Of a DNA stretch of 64,000 nucleotides, positions 31,525 through 42,325 are shown piece by piece. The notes under the pieces were generated by a model, which saw only the letters and a program-made list of their open reading frames with translations, was not told the origin of the DNA and did not search any database. The position numbers and the translations under genes are program-made. Source of the DNA: Caloramator australicus RC3. Its GTDB lineage: Bacteria > Bacillota > Clostridia > Clostridiales > Caloramatoraceae. The stretch's first letter is position 1; every line of letters starts with the position of its first letter. The stretch lies in NCBI RefSeq assembly GCF_000297115.1, contig NZ_CAKP01000082.1, positions 1-64,000 on the forward strand, written 5' to 3'.

Positions 31525-31553
31525 TTGATTTTAAATTTAAAGTAAAATAAAAT
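31525..31553 (+). promoter_or_regulatory. Probable sigma-A promoter of pfkA-pyk
   Basis: TTGATT, 17-nt spacer, TAAAAT. A leader of about 90 nt with a GGGACAA-TGC-TTGTCCC hairpin (31607-31623) follows before pfkA. Confidence 0.5.
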
Positions 31554-31581
31554 ACTTTTTGTCTAAAGAAGGAACATGTAA

Positions 31582-32610
<1,029 letters not shown>

Positions 32611-32622
32611 GGGGTTGAAGGT

Positions 32623-34380
32623 ATGAGAAAAACAAAGATTGTGTGCACGATAGGTCCTGCAAGTGAAAGTGAAGAAATGCTAAGAAAACTTATAGACGCA
32701 GGAATGAATGCTGCAAGACTTAACTTTTCCCATGGGGACCATGAAGAACATGGGAGAAGAATTGTGCTTATTAAAAAACTAAGAGAAGAGCTTGGAAAAC
32801 CCATAGCGATAATATTGGATACAAAGGGGCCTGAGATTAGAACAGGCAATTTCAAAGGCGGAAAGGTTGAGCTTGTTGAAGGCCAGGAATTTATAGTTAC
32901 TACAAGACAGATTGAGGGAGACAATACTATATGTTCTGTAACCTATGAAAAATTGCATGAAGATGTTAAGCCAGGAGATACCATCCTTATAGATGATGGA
33001 CTTATAGGACTTTTAGTGGAAAGAATTGAGGGACAAGATATTCACTGCAGAGTTTTAAACAGCGGTCCTGTTGGAAATCACAAGGGAGTTAATCTACCCA
33101 ATGTTAAGATTAACCTTCCAGCTTTAACTGAAAAAGATATTGCTGATATTAAGTTTGGTATTGAAATGGGAATAGACTATATTGCTGCATCCTTTGTAAG
33201 AAAACCCTCAGATGTGCTTGAAATAAGAAAGGTTCTAGAAAAATTCGGCGGACAAAATATACAAATCATAGCCAAAATTGAAAATCAAGAGGGACTTGAT
33301 AATATTGATGACATATTAAAGCTTGCAGATGGAATAATGGTTGCCCGTGGTGATTTAGGAGTAGAAATTCCTGCGGAAGATGTTCCTTTAGTGCAAAAGA
33401 TGTTAATTGAAAAGGCAAATAAAGCAGGAAAACCTGTTATAACAGCAACCCAGATGCTAGATTCTATGATTAGAAATCCAAGACCAACAAGGGCAGAAGT
33501 TACTGACGTTGCAAATGCAATATTTGATGGAACAGACGCTATAATGCTAAGCGGTGAAACTGCAAATGGTAAATACCCATTAGAGGCTGTAAAGACGATG
33601 GCAAGAATTGCAGAAAAGGCTGAAACTGCTTTAAACTTTGATATGCTTCTTGAAAAGAAGGCAAAACAAAGGTTAAACACAGTCCCAGATGCTATAAGCC
33701 TTGCAACAGTAACTGCAGCAGCAGAACTTAATGCCTCCGCTATAATCACAGCAACTCAATCCGGCCACACTGCAAGAATGGTTTCAAAATATAGACCAAA
33801 ATGCCAAATAATTGCTGCAACTCCTTATGACGATGTTGCAAGAAAGTTATCTATAGTGTGGGGAGTATATCCGATAATTGCATCAAAAATGGAATCAGCC
33901 GATGCAGTTATAGATTTATCAGTTAAGGAAGCTCTAAACAAAGGACTTGTTTCAAAGGGGGACCTTGTTGTTATTGCAGCTGGTGTTCCGGTAGGATTTA
34001 CTGGAACTACAAATATGATGAAGGTTTCAATTGTTGGGGATACCCTAGTTCAGGGTAAGGGTGTAGGCAATCCGGTATATGGAACAGCATGCGTAGTTAT
34101 GTATAACAAAGATATTGATGATATGCTTGAAACAGGAAACATACTAGTTACAAAGGAATTACAAAAGGAATACATTCAGCCGGTTCTTGAAAGGGCAGCG
34201 GGAGTTATTATAGAAGAAGGAAGTTTGACTACAGATGCTGCAGTAGAATGTATAAACAATGGTATACCAATCATTGTTGCAGCAGAAGGTGCAACTAAGA
34301 TAATAAAACACGGAACGCTCATTACTATGCTTCCAAGAAACGGAATGGTGTTTAGCGGAAAGGCTAATATTACGGCATAG
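32623..34380 (+). CDS. pyk: Pyruvate kinase with extra C-terminal domain
   Basis: 585 aa; converts PEP and ADP to pyruvate and ATP. Core: KIVCTIGPASESEEMLRKLIDAGMNAARLNFSHG, DTKGPEIRTG, the substrate segment MVARGDLGVEIP, and TATQMLDSMI. Residues about 475-585 are the PEP-utiliser-like C-terminal extension known in Bacillus-type enzymes. There the usual TSHAA segment reads TTDAA, so the histidine is lost; as this extension is not catalytic in known enzymes this need not matter. Second gene of a glycolytic operon. Confidence 0.96.
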   Translation: MRKTKIVCTIGPASESEEMLRKLIDAGMNAARLNFSHGDHEEHGRRIVLIKKLREELGKPIAIILDTKGPEIRTGNFKGGKVELVEGQEFIVTTRQIEGDNTICSVTYEKLHEDVKPGDTILIDDGLIGLLVERIEGQDIHCRVLNSGPVGNHKGVNLPNVKINLPALTEKDIADIKFGIEMGIDYIAASFVRKPSDVLEIRKVLEKFGGQNIQIIAKIENQEGLDNIDDILKLADGIMVARGDLGVEIPAEDVPLVQKMLIEKANKAGKPVITATQMLDSMIRNPRPTRAEVTDVANAIFDGTDAIMLSGETANGKYPLEAVKTMARIAEKAETALNFDMLLEKKAKQRLNTVPDAISLATVTAAAELNASAIITATQSGHTARMVSKYRPKCQIIAATPYDDVARKLSIVWGVYPIIASKMESADAVIDLSVKEALNKGLVSKGDLVVIAAGVPVGFTGTTNMMKVSIVGDTLVQGKGVGNPVYGTACVVMYNKDIDDMLETGNILVTKELQKEYIQPVLERAAGVIIEEGSLTTDAAVECINNGIPIIVAAEGATKIIKHGTLITMLPRNGMVFSGKANITA

Positions 34381-34445
34381 TTGAATAAAACTTTTTAAAC
34401 TTGGCAATAATTAAAAATGAATTAGTGGCAACTGATTCTATCTTT

Positions 34446-34472
34446 GCACACCTTAAGGTGTGCTATTTTTTT
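34446..34472 (+). terminator. Terminator of pfkA-pyk
   Basis: 7-bp stem GCACACC / GGTGTGC with TTAA loop, then TA and seven T. Confidence 0.9.
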
Positions 34473-34589
34473 GTTAAATGAAAAATTTATCTTTTGTGTT
34501 TTATCTTGCTTTACAGCATATTATTGTTTATTTTATATTTCTATTCTGATAAAATATTAAAGATAAAAATATTAAAAAGGGTGATGAAG

Positions 34590-35969
34590 TTGGCTAAATA
34601 TATCCCAGTTGAAGAAGGAAAGATTTATGAACTTGATATAACAGGTATGGGTTTTCAAGGCGAAGGAGTTGGAAGGATTGAAAACTTTGCAATCTTTGTT
34701 AAGGGTGCATTAAAGGGAGAAAAGGTTAAAGTTGAAATCCAAAAAGTTCAAAAAAACTTTGCCTTTGGTAAGTTAATAGAGATAGTAAAATCATCACAAT
34801 ATAGGACAAATCCCATATGTCCAATTTATGAATCATGTGGTGGGTGTCAAATTCAGCACATGACCTATGAAGGCCAATTAGAGTTTAAAAGGGAAAGAGT
34901 AGAAGACGTTATAAACAGAATAGGTAAAATAACTAATGTTAAAATACATAACACTATAGGAATGGAAAAACCTCTAAGATACAGAAACAAGGTGCAGCTT
35001 CCTGTAAGAAGAGAAAATGGAGAAGTAAAAATAGGATTCTTTAAGCAGGGGACGCATGATGTAATAGATGTAAGAGAGTGTTTTATACAAGATGAAATTG
35101 CTGATAAAGTTGTGAATTTGACAAGAGAGTGGATTAATAAATATAACATCGAGCCCTATGATGAAACAAATGGAAGTGGAATAGTAAGGCACATAATGAT
35201 AAGAAAGGCTTTTGCAACTGGAGAGGTTATGGTTGTAATAGTAACAAACGGAGAAAAGCTGCCCTTTAAAGAAGAATTTATTGATTTAATGGTCAAAAAC
35301 ATTGATGGGCTAAAAAGTATAGTCCAAAATATTAACAGCAAAATCACGAATGTAATTTTAGGTGAGAAAAACATTTTGCTCTGGGGGCAGGATTATATAA
35401 CTGATTACATAGGAAAGTTTAAATTTAGAATTTCCCAATTGTCATTTTTTCAAGTAAATCCTGTTCAAACAAATGTTTTATACAATAAAGCCCTTGAATA
35501 TGCAAATCTTTCTGGAGATGAAATAGTTTTTGATGCCTATTGCGGAACTGGAACCATATCGTTATTTTTAGCTCAAAGAGCTAAAAAGGTTTATGGTGTT
35601 GAAATTGTAGAAGAAGCAATAAAAAATGCAAGGGAAAATGCAAGGGAAAATGATATGCAAAACGTTGAATTTATTGTTGGTAAGAGCGAAGAGGTGATTC
35701 CGAAATTAATTGAAAAAGGAATTATTCCAGATGTAGTAGTCGTTGACCCACCGAGAAAAGGCTGCGATGAAAGGCTTCTTCATTCAATTGCAAAGGCCAA
35801 TCCCAAAAGAATAGTTTACGTTTCCTGTGATCCGTCAACATTGGCAAGGGATTTAAATTTGCTAGAGAAATTGGGGTATAAAACAATTGAAGTTCAGCCT
35901 GTTGATATGTTCCCTCAAACGGCCCACGTTGAGTGTGTAGTATTGATGCAAAATGTAACAAACAAATAA
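34590..35969 (+). CDS. rlmD: 23S rRNA (uracil-5) methyltransferase, RlmD/RlmCD type
   Basis: 459 aa. N-terminal TRAM domain ([18 protein letters not shown] ... [12 protein letters not shown]), iron-sulphur cluster cysteines ([15 protein letters not shown]), and a C-terminal SAM methyltransferase: [30 protein letters not shown], and the catalytic cysteine in [14 protein letters not shown]. In Gram-positives one enzyme of this family can serve both U747 and U1939, so RlmCD is possible. TTG 34590 is chosen because GGGTGA lies at 34579-34584; ATG 34584 is inside this ribosome site. It is the last conserved gene before the accessory block. Confidence 0.92.
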   Translation: MAKYIPVEEGKIYELDITGMGFQGEGVGRIENFAIFVKGALKGEKVKVEIQKVQKNFAFGKLIEIVKSSQYRTNPICPIYESCGGCQIQHMTYEGQLEFKRERVEDVINRIGKITNVKIHNTIGMEKPLRYRNKVQLPVRRENGEVKIGFFKQGTHDVIDVRECFIQDEIADKVVNLTREWINKYNIEPYDETNGSGIVRHIMIRKAFATGEVMVVIVTNGEKLPFKEEFIDLMVKNIDGLKSIVQNINSKITNVILGEKNILLWGQDYITDYIGKFKFRISQLSFFQVNPVQTNVLYNKALEYANLSGDEIVFDAYCGTGTISLFLAQRAKKVYGVEIVEEAIKNARENARENDMQNVEFIVGKSEEVIPKLIEKGIIPDVVVVDPPRKGCDERLLHSIAKANPKRIVYVSCDPSTLARDLNLLEKLGYKTIEVQPVDMFPQTAHVECVVLMQNVTNK

Positions 35970-36235
35970 ACGCCTAAAAAACGGCTTAAATACAGGGTTT
36001 TCCGGTAATTTGCCATCTGCCGAAAATGTGTTTTTTGGCGGCGGAGATGCCGGGAAGCCTTGTTTTTTTGTCTGTGCAACTGTTCGTGGAAACACATCTA
36101 CAGCTTCTTGGGGCGTCTTTTGGCGGGCGGGGTTGTGTAGACGGAAAAGACGGGGGTTGATTGTTCGAGGGAACATGTCAAAAATTTTAATGGTTTGAAA
36201 AGAGAAAAAATGTAAACCAATTTATCCGTTTTGGC
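35970..36235. other. Non-coding junction between core genome and accessory block
   Basis: About 270 bases that are visibly richer in G and C than the preceding core. Short open frames on both strands lack ribosome sites and resemble no family I know. No tRNA, repeat or attachment site is evident. It probably marks the left edge of acquired DNA. Confidence 0.4.
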
Positions 36236-36264
36236 TTGATATTATTCGTTTAGACGTATATAAT
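36236..36264 (+). promoter_or_regulatory. Sigma-A promoter of the HTH/sigma/anti-sigma genes
   Basis: TTGATA (36236-36241), 17-nt spacer, TATAAT (36259-36264), 36 nt before the first gene. Confidence 0.75.
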
Positions 36265-36299
36265 ATGAATTGCTAATAATTGTATGTTTGGGTGAATGT

Positions 36300-36500
36300 A
36301 TGTTAACTGATTACATGTCTGTAAATGAAGCTTCAAAAAAGTGGGGCATTTCCGTCAGGCGCATACAAAAGCTGTGTGCGGAAAACAGAATAGACGGCGC
36401 TGTGCGTTTCAGCCGTGTATGGGCAATACCGAGAAACGCCCAAAAACCAATTGATGGCAGACTTAAGTCACAAAGGGAGAGGAAACAAAACAGAGCATGA
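36300..36500 (+). CDS. Small excisionase/MerR-type helix-turn-helix protein
   Basis: 66 aa. The N-terminal MSVNEASKKWGISVRRIQKLCAENRIDGAVRFSRVWAIPRNAQKP fits the short winged-helix fold of excisionase-like DNA-binding proteins; the tail is basic (GRLKSQRERKQNR). ATG 36300 follows GGGTGAA. It is the first gene after the promoter and ends 19 nt before the sigma factor, so it is probably co-transcribed and may regulate it. Confidence 0.65.
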   Translation: MLTDYMSVNEASKKWGISVRRIQKLCAENRIDGAVRFSRVWAIPRNAQKPIDGRLKSQRERKQNRA

Positions 36501-36519
36501 AAATGCGGGAGGTGACAAA

Positions 36520-37062
36520 ATGCTTCCAATATATCTGGCGATGCTTGACGGCGAAGAGGATAAAAATAAATTTGAATTGCTTTATGTTACATACAGGAAG
36601 CTTATGTTCTATGTCGCCAACCGCATCCTAAATGATGAACGGTTTGCCGAGGACGCTGTACATCAGACGTTTTTGAAAATTCTTGAGAATTTCGATAAAG
36701 TGGGGGAAATTTCCTGTCACAAAACTAAGAGCTACATTGTTACTATGGTTAGAAACACCGCCATCAATTTATATAACCAAAGAAAAAGGCGCACAACAAT
36801 TCCCCTTGAGGATGTGGAATACTGTATAACGACCGAAACAATAAGCGTTACGGAGGATTTGGATCATCTTGCAAGGGCGGTATTGAAGTTGCCTGTTATA
36901 TATAAAGATGTGCTGACACTGAAATATGTTCAAGAGTTCTCTAATAAAGAAATAGCAAAGATGTTGGATATATCTGAGGCGGCGGTCAGGAAGCGGCTTG
37001 AGCGTGCAAAACGCAGGCTTGAGGAAATACTAAAAAGAGAGGAGAGCGCCGATGTCAATTAG
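36520..37062 (+). CDS. ECF-type RNA polymerase sigma factor
   Basis: 180 aa. Region 2: FELLYVTYRKLMFYVANRILNDERFAEDAVHQTFLKILENFDKV. Region 4: DVLTLKYVQEFSNKEIAKMLDISEAAVRKRLERAKRRLEEIL, a clear helix-turn-helix. No region 1 or 3, as in ECF (group 4) sigma factors. ATG 36520 follows GGGAGGTGA; the longer frame back to 36415 overlaps the HTH gene. Its last 11 nt overlap the gene for its likely anti-sigma factor. Base composition is richer in GC than the core genes, suggesting transfer. Confidence 0.88.
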   Translation: MLPIYLAMLDGEEDKNKFELLYVTYRKLMFYVANRILNDERFAEDAVHQTFLKILENFDKVGEISCHKTKSYIVTMVRNTAINLYNQRKRRTTIPLEDVEYCITTETISVTEDLDHLARAVLKLPVIYKDVLTLKYVQEFSNKEIAKMLDISEAAVRKRLERAKRRLEEILKREESADVN

Positions 37063-37747
37063 TTTTACGGACGACATGCTTAAAGAAGCCGTTATTAAAG
37101 CGGGCATATATGAGATAGAAGCCCTGCCTACAGACGATGAAATAGAGCATGAGTTCTCAAATGATTTTGAACGAAAGATGGAAAGGCTTATACGCCGAAG
37201 CAAAACAAGAAACCTGATTGGAGGAATGGCATTTTTGCGCAGGCGTGTGGTTGCTTTGATTGCAGCAATAATTATCCTGTTTGCGTCCGCAATGAGCGTA
37301 TCGGCTGTGCGTGCCGCGGTATTTGAATTCATAACCGAGGTGTACGAAAAATTCACTCATATATTCTTTAATGAAAGCCGGTCATCTCAGGATGCGGCAG
37401 ATGGATTTGCCATATATGAACCAGCCTATATACCGGAAGGCTTTAAACTGGTCAATAAAAACACCGACGGCCTTGTTCTGCTGGAATATGAAAAGGAAAA
37501 TGATTTTATATCCTACAGCCAACAGTGCCTTGAAAACGTCTCAATCAGCATAAATACAGAAGGTGTAAAACTGGAAGAACTTGAGTTCAAAGGTTTACCG
37601 GCCAAGTATTATTCCAATCAGGGCGTTCAAAACCTGCTCTGGTACGATGAAAAGTATATGTATATGGTGTCATCAACACTGGATAGAGACATCGTGTTTA
37701 AGATTGCGGAAAGCGTTGAAATTACAGGCACAGACTTGAGTCCATAA
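37052..37747 (+). CDS. Membrane anti-sigma factor with DUF4367 domain
   Basis: 231 aa. Residues 1-60 are cytoplasmic and acidic; about 65-87 is one transmembrane helix (RVVALIAAIIILFASAMSVSA); the outer part ends with a DUF4367 domain (YEPAYIPEGFKLVNKNTDG ... YSNQGVQNLLWYDEKYMYMVSS). Overlapping translation with the sigma gene and this topology are typical of anti-sigma/sensor partners of clostridial ECF factors. That it binds the sigma factor is inference from this arrangement. Confidence 0.8.
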   Translation: MSISFTDDMLKEAVIKAGIYEIEALPTDDEIEHEFSNDFERKMERLIRRSKTRNLIGGMAFLRRRVVALIAAIIILFASAMSVSAVRAAVFEFITEVYEKFTHIFFNESRSSQDAADGFAIYEPAYIPEGFKLVNKNTDGLVLLEYEKENDFISYSQQCLENVSISINTEGVKLEELEFKGLPAKYYSNQGVQNLLWYDEKYMYMVSSTLDRDIVFKIAESVEITGTDLSP

Positions 37748-37784
37748 AATTTAGAAAAATTTTCTAAAAAATTTTTTTATTTCC

Positions 37785-37814
37785 TGTCACAAAAGCCTCT
37801 TTTAATTTGTTTTA
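37785..37814 (+). promoter_or_regulatory. Candidate ECF-sigma promoter, copy A
   Basis: TGTCAC (37785-37790), 18-nt spacer, GTTTTA (37809-37814), 34 nt before the DUF6147-like gene. The same TGTCACAAAA-CCTC-GTYTTA arrangement recurs at 43058-43087, and no sigma-A promoter fits here. The -35 starting TGTCA is unlike sigma-A and could belong to the sigma factor encoded just upstream. Confidence 0.6.
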
Positions 37815-37848
37815 TTTAATGAGAACAAAAATCAAAGGAGGCTTTACT

Positions 37849-38280
37849 ATGCTTAAGAAAAAACTTTTATCTGCTGCATTGACTGCATTGCTTGTTATTT
37901 CAGCATTAACGCCGACAGTGTTGGCCGCAGGAGATACAAACGCAGCGCCGGAGTCAGTGGTGTCCATTCAGTATGTTTACATCAACCAGGCAAGCACCTC
38001 GCTCACTATTTCATCAAGCGGAACGGCCACTGTGTATGGGTATGTGCAAAAAACACCGGCCGGAAAAAACATTTATCTCACATCTACTTTGCAGCGTTAT
38101 TCTAACGGATCATGGTCAAACGTGAAAAGCTGGTCTAAATCATCAACATCTTCGTCGGCATCCATACTGGAAACATATCAAGTAAGCAGTGGGACTTACA
38201 GGGTTGAGACATATTACTATGTATCCGGCGACGGCGGATACGAGTCGGGCACGATTTACAGCAAGACTGTAACCTATTAA
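37849..38280 (+). CDS. Small secreted protein, DUF6147-like
   Basis: 143 aa. Signal peptide (MLKKKLLSAALTALLVISALTPTVLAA, cut near residue 27), then a Ser/Thr/Tyr-rich beta-strand domain (VYINQASTSLTISSSGTATVYGYVQKTP ... TYRVETYYYVSGDGGYESGTIYSKTVTY). It resembles small clostridial exported proteins labelled DUF6147. Strong AAAGGAGG site. It sits directly behind the candidate ECF promoter, so it may be the main product of the local sigma system. Function unknown. Confidence 0.7.
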   Translation: MLKKKLLSAALTALLVISALTPTVLAAGDTNAAPESVVSIQYVYINQASTSLTISSSGTATVYGYVQKTPAGKNIYLTSTLQRYSNGSWSNVKSWSKSSTSSSASILETYQVSSGTYRVETYYYVSGDGGYESGTIYSKTVTY

Positions 38281-38429
38281 AGCTATCGTTTATTAAGCTA
38301 AAAATTAAAACTTTGTATGTTGAAAGATGAGGTGATTAAATATAATATGTAAAAAACAGGGTATCAATTAAATTTATTTATCCCTTATCCCTTTAAAATA
38401 TTATTATAATCGAAAGGAATGAATAATTT

Positions 38430-40340
38430 ATGGAAAAAAACTATAGGTCAATAATAGCAATCATAATAAGCGTTTTTTTACTTATAAATATAATGAACAT
38501 TAATATTGTATCTGCTGCGGGAGAAACAACTCTTCCAAGCGGCTCAACCCTTACTGGGACGATTTCAACAGCAGGGACTGAAAACTGGTATGTTATAAAT
38601 GTGACGTCTGCCGGGAATTATACAATCGAAACATGACAAAGCGGTACTCTTGAAGACACCGTTATGTACCTATATGACCACACTAAAGCAACTGAAATAG
38701 GGTATAACGACGATATTAGTTATCCAAGCAATCCTTATTCGCGAATTAGCATTGACCTATCAAAAAATATTAACTACTTTGTTAAGGTAAAATTTTGGTC
38801 ATCAAGTGAAACTGGCTCGTATAAAATATCTTTAACTAAGAATAGCACACCTTCGTATACAACCGAAACAGTTTCAAAAAAATTCTCAGCACTACATGCT
38901 GCAAAAGATACCGATCCTTTTGATGCAAAAGCATTTGCTCAGGCTATGATAAATAATAGCTGGACAGCAACTGTTACTTCTGATAACAGTATGTGGTCAG
39001 ATACTGGAACGCTTACAAATATGAAGAGTTCTGCTCCCAATATAATGTATTGGTCAGGTCATGGGCTATCCAGTGGAAGAATGAGCTATTTTACATCTGG
39101 GTATAGCGGAACGGTTCTTACGGGTTCCCAAAGAGTAGCTGCTTTGCAAAATCCAAATCATTCATGGACAATACACTGCAATAATTATTATGTGGATTAT
39201 AGTTCAGCATCTCCAATGCATGGGCTTGTTGGAACAAGTTGGAATGGCAGCTTGGATTGGGTTGTACTAGCAGTATGTAATCAGCTAACAACCCCTGAAA
39301 ATAGACAAGCATGGTCAGAGACTATGAAAGGCAGTTCGCGAAAAGTCAAAGGAATTATGGGGTACTCTTCAACTGCGCCTGTTAGTGGTGATGACACAAT
39401 TGCATCTTCATTTGTAGATCTTTGCTTTAATTCTACATATAAAAGGGTTTTATTTGCTTGGCTGCAAGCTAATGGAATATCAAGCTCGTATACTGCTAGT
39501 GCATTATATCATTCAATAAATGAGGGTGACACATTGACTAGTGTAACAAAACACAATTCAAGTACAGGAAATAATTTCAAATACATGTATATGATAAATA
39601 CCTCAACATATGAAACAGATATAACTCCATTTAGCAGCCTAAATACCTTTAGGAATATATATGAATTTGCTCCAAATATTAATAACTTAGTTGCGGCAAA
39701 TCTAACGATGGTCAATATTTATGAATCAAGTTCAAACAAATTATACGAAGAGATAATAATTGAAGAGCCTCAATATGAAAGCACTGAACTTGAAAATGAG
39801 AGGGTCGATTTTGAGCTTGATAATTTATATGAAACCAAAAACGAAACAGAAAAGAAACTTAAGTCGAAAAATGTTTTACCGAGTGATGCAGTGCTGAGAA
39901 ATATAGTAACTTTTATCAGTGAAGACATTAGTGGTGAAAATGCTGAAGTACTGGGATACATGTTCAATTATGGACACTCCCTTGATGGCATTGATATAAC
40001 ATCAGATTTAAATGGAGATTATCTAAAAGTATTTGTTAACAAAAAGGGTATAGAATATGTGAAAAAACGTTGGACAAATATTGAAACAATAAAGTCCAAA
40101 AAGCAACTTGGTGATAAGAAAGTGATAAATGTACTTATAGGAAAAGAAAAAGTAAAAGAGTTAGTTAATAAATCCAAAAATAGGGAAATAGCAAACCAGA
40201 TTAAAATAAGTTCAGGAAAGATAGTTTATGTAAGAAATGCTAAAAATCCAAATAAATATATACCAGCATGGGAATATGAACTTGACAGCGGTGAATTAAT
40301 TCACGTTGATTGTATTAGTGGCGACATAGTTGAAGAGTAA
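38430..40340 (+). pseudogene. Secreted PPC-domain, caspase-like protein interrupted by an in-frame TGA
   Basis: One frame runs from 38430 to 40340 except for TGA at 38634-38636. Signal peptide (residues 1-30), then a bacterial pre-peptidase C-terminal (PPC) domain that continues across the stop: NWYVINVTSAGNYTIET, stop, QSGTLEDTVMYLYDH ... NYFVKVKFWSSSETGSYKISL. Next a region with the His/Cys pair of caspase/gingipain-like peptidases: NIMYWSGHGLSSG and WVVLAVCNQLTTPENR. The tail is Lys/Glu-rich. The stop falls inside the conserved domain, so either the gene is dead, TGG has mutated to TGA, or there is read-through. No SECIS-like fold was seen. AAAGGAA precedes the start. Confidence 0.75.
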
Positions 40341-40369
40341 TAAGAACTATGGGCGGTTAGGTATTCAAA

Positions 40370-40410
40370 AATGCATAAAGGGTTATTTAACAAATAACCC
40401 TTTATGCATT
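40370..40410. terminator. Long perfect hairpin after the caspase-like gene
   Basis: 19-bp perfect inverted repeat AATGCATAAAGGGTTATTT with 3-nt loop, no T run. It lies between two genes on the same strand and could be a terminator or a mobile palindrome. Confidence 0.55.
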
Positions 40411-40434
40411 GCTAAAGAAAGGAGTAAATAAAAA

Positions 40435-41526
40435 GTGAATTACCGGATAAACAAGATAAGAAATATAACGTTTATTTTACTTATAGTATTTGCTCTTTCT
40501 AATATGACTGCATGTCAAAAGGCAAATAACAAAGTGCCTGACACTGTCGTGAGCAAGCCTTCAACAACAAGGGATGCATTTCATGAAAAAACGCAATCTG
40601 AAAATTACTTTGACTGGAAGAATGGTGTTAAAACAAAAGATATACTAGATTATTTAAATGTACCAATCGAGGAAAGAAAAAAAGAGATAGAATCCATATC
40701 TTCCGTTTTTGACAAAGGCAATACAATATATCTTAAAACAAAAAGTGGAAATCATAAAGCGTCAATAAGCGATAAACGAGTCGAAACCGTTAATCACTAT
40801 GGGAGAGCCTTGGATAGAAGATATACATATATTCACGGCTTTTTGTTTTATGATACTATTGAAAACAGAGAAATTAATGTAACAAATATAGTTGATTTAA
40901 AAGACTATGAAACCGATCATGTTAATGGTCTTGAAGTTGATTACTGTCAAAATAAAGTATTAATTTCTTGCCACAGTAAAAATGTAAATAAAGATATGAC
41001 AACCTGGGGTACATACTTGGAGACTGCTTTCCCAACATATCTGCTTTTTGATTTACAGGATTATTCATATGAGTTTATAAAGCTTTCAAAAATTGTTTAC
41101 GATAAAAACAATGCTGATACTAGTGCAGATGCAATATTAATTGACAGTAACAAGATTCTCATATCATATAAAGACCGGAAAGTTTCAAAATGCAAGGCAA
41201 TAATTTATGATTTAAGTATAAAAAAAGTTATTGAAGAATACGATTTAGATTGGAATTTTAAAATAGCTCACAGGATTGCAGATTGTGTTGTGTCGCCTGA
41301 TGGGAAGTATCTTCTATATCACGAGTCGGGGCAAACACCAGTTGAATTGTTTTTGTATGATATTGAAAAACGCAAAGAATATAATGTGGTTGACCATGAA
41401 ACTGAAAGAGAAGAAATTTATACTTTCTATAATTGGGACAGTGAAAATATTTTCTTTTATGGAGTATATAGCATTCCTATGGCTGAATGTATGGTCTATA
41501 TGAGAAAATTAGATGAAGTTCGATGA
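40435..41526 (+). CDS. Predicted lipoprotein of unknown function
   Basis: 363 aa. Signal peptide with lipobox MTAC near residue 27, then a polar secreted region rich in Tyr, Asp and Lys. Repeated short strands ending in D or N (VVSPDGKYLLYHESGQTPVELFLYDIEKRK) hint at a beta-propeller or WD40-like fold, not proven. GTG start at 40435 after AAAGGAG. Neighbours are other exported proteins of the same block. Confidence 0.65.
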   Translation: MNYRINKIRNITFILLIVFALSNMTACQKANNKVPDTVVSKPSTTRDAFHEKTQSENYFDWKNGVKTKDILDYLNVPIEERKKEIESISSVFDKGNTIYLKTKSGNHKASISDKRVETVNHYGRALDRRYTYIHGFLFYDTIENREINVTNIVDLKDYETDHVNGLEVDYCQNKVLISCHSKNVNKDMTTWGTYLETAFPTYLLFDLQDYSYEFIKLSKIVYDKNNADTSADAILIDSNKILISYKDRKVSKCKAIIYDLSIKKVIEEYDLDWNFKIAHRIADCVVSPDGKYLLYHESGQTPVELFLYDIEKRKEYNVVDHETEREEIYTFYNWDSENIFFYGVYSIPMAECMVYMRKLDEVR

Positions 41527-41573
41527 AACCATGCTTTAAAACCATATTTGCGAATGAGGAAGGAGAATAAAAA

Positions 41574-42074
41574 TTGTTCTATATCAAACAAATGTCCCAT
41601 ATTATTACAATATTCATAATAATGTTTATAATGCTGCCAATGGTCGGTTGCAGCACCAGTGAAATCCCAGAAACTACGATTGACAACACTGCTTTGTTTT
41701 CCACGCCGTCTCCGACACAAAGCGGCAAAACTGAGACTTTCAGTTACGGCGGACTCAAGCTCGAAGTAACAAATGTACGTGAAATTAAGGCCGAGAGCAA
41801 AACTGATGACATGGGCAAGTCTTGGGAATATAAGGTGTTTGTTTGCTATCCAGGCGCAAGAGCAACTATTCTTGACGCCGATATGAGCGATCCAGGTTTA
41901 AATGCAGATGGCAAGACTCATGCGAAATGGGCCATTCTGTCGGCTTCGGGCGAAAGGACGGACATTGTTGACGGCATGCAGCCATTTGACGTTTCAAGCA
42001 ACGTGGTTTATATATATGACCCTGAATCGAGCTTGGCTGTGTTAAAGTTTGAGATGTGCGAAAATGACAAATAG
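41574..42074 (+). CDS. Small predicted lipoprotein
   Basis: 166 aa. Lipobox MVGC near residue 27 after a hydrophobic stretch (SHIITIFIIMFIMLPM). The secreted part (FSYGGLKLEVTNVREIKAESK ... YKVFVCYPGARATILDADM ... AKWAILSASGERTDIVDGMQP) looks like a single beta-sandwich domain; family not recognised. TTG 41574 follows AGGAGAA; ATG 41592 is an alternative. Base composition is richer in GC than the next gene. Confidence 0.6.
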   Translation: MFYIKQMSHIITIFIIMFIMLPMVGCSTSEIPETTIDNTALFSTPSPTQSGKTETFSYGGLKLEVTNVREIKAESKTDDMGKSWEYKVFVCYPGARATILDADMSDPGLNADGKTHAKWAILSASGERTDIVDGMQPFDVSSNVVYIYDPESSLAVLKFEMCENDK

Positions 42075-42234
42075 AGTGAAAAATGTGTTTTGCTTTAAGA
42101 AACCGGCGTTTTGGATAGTATGCGCGGCGGTGGTTGTCGCGGCCGTCGGGGCCGTATTGCTGATGGCGAATCCGGCCCAGACCCTTGAGCTTCCGGACAC
42201 GGCGTTGGTTTTTAAGGTAGGGCATTGGAAATAA
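42064..42234 (+). pseudogene. Fragment of a BlaR1/M56-type membrane sensor
   Basis: 57 codons, MTNRVKNVFCFKKPAFWIVCAAVVVAAVGAVLLMANP, match the segment around the last transmembrane helix of BlaR1-type M56 metallopeptidases (RIKN-KKPAFW-helix-NP). The protease part is missing and the frame stops shortly after. A decayed remnant overlapping the end of the preceding lipoprotein gene. Confidence 0.55.
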
Positions 42235-42325
42235 GACCCATGTTCTATTTCCAACCCCCTTTATTTTAAATAATACTATTAATGTGATTTTATATAATTA
42301 AAATTGTTTTGATTGGAGAACCCAA

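Noticed and set aside
33285-33749. 154-codon frame antisense to pyk
   Set aside because: Codon-pattern shadow of a strongly conserved gene.
36010-36198. 62-codon frame in the junction region
   Set aside because: No ribosome site, odd composition, and overlapping open frames on the other strand; likely non-coding.
38634-38636. TGA as selenocysteine codon
   Set aside because: No SECIS-like hairpin after it, and no selenoprotein family with this domain is known to me.
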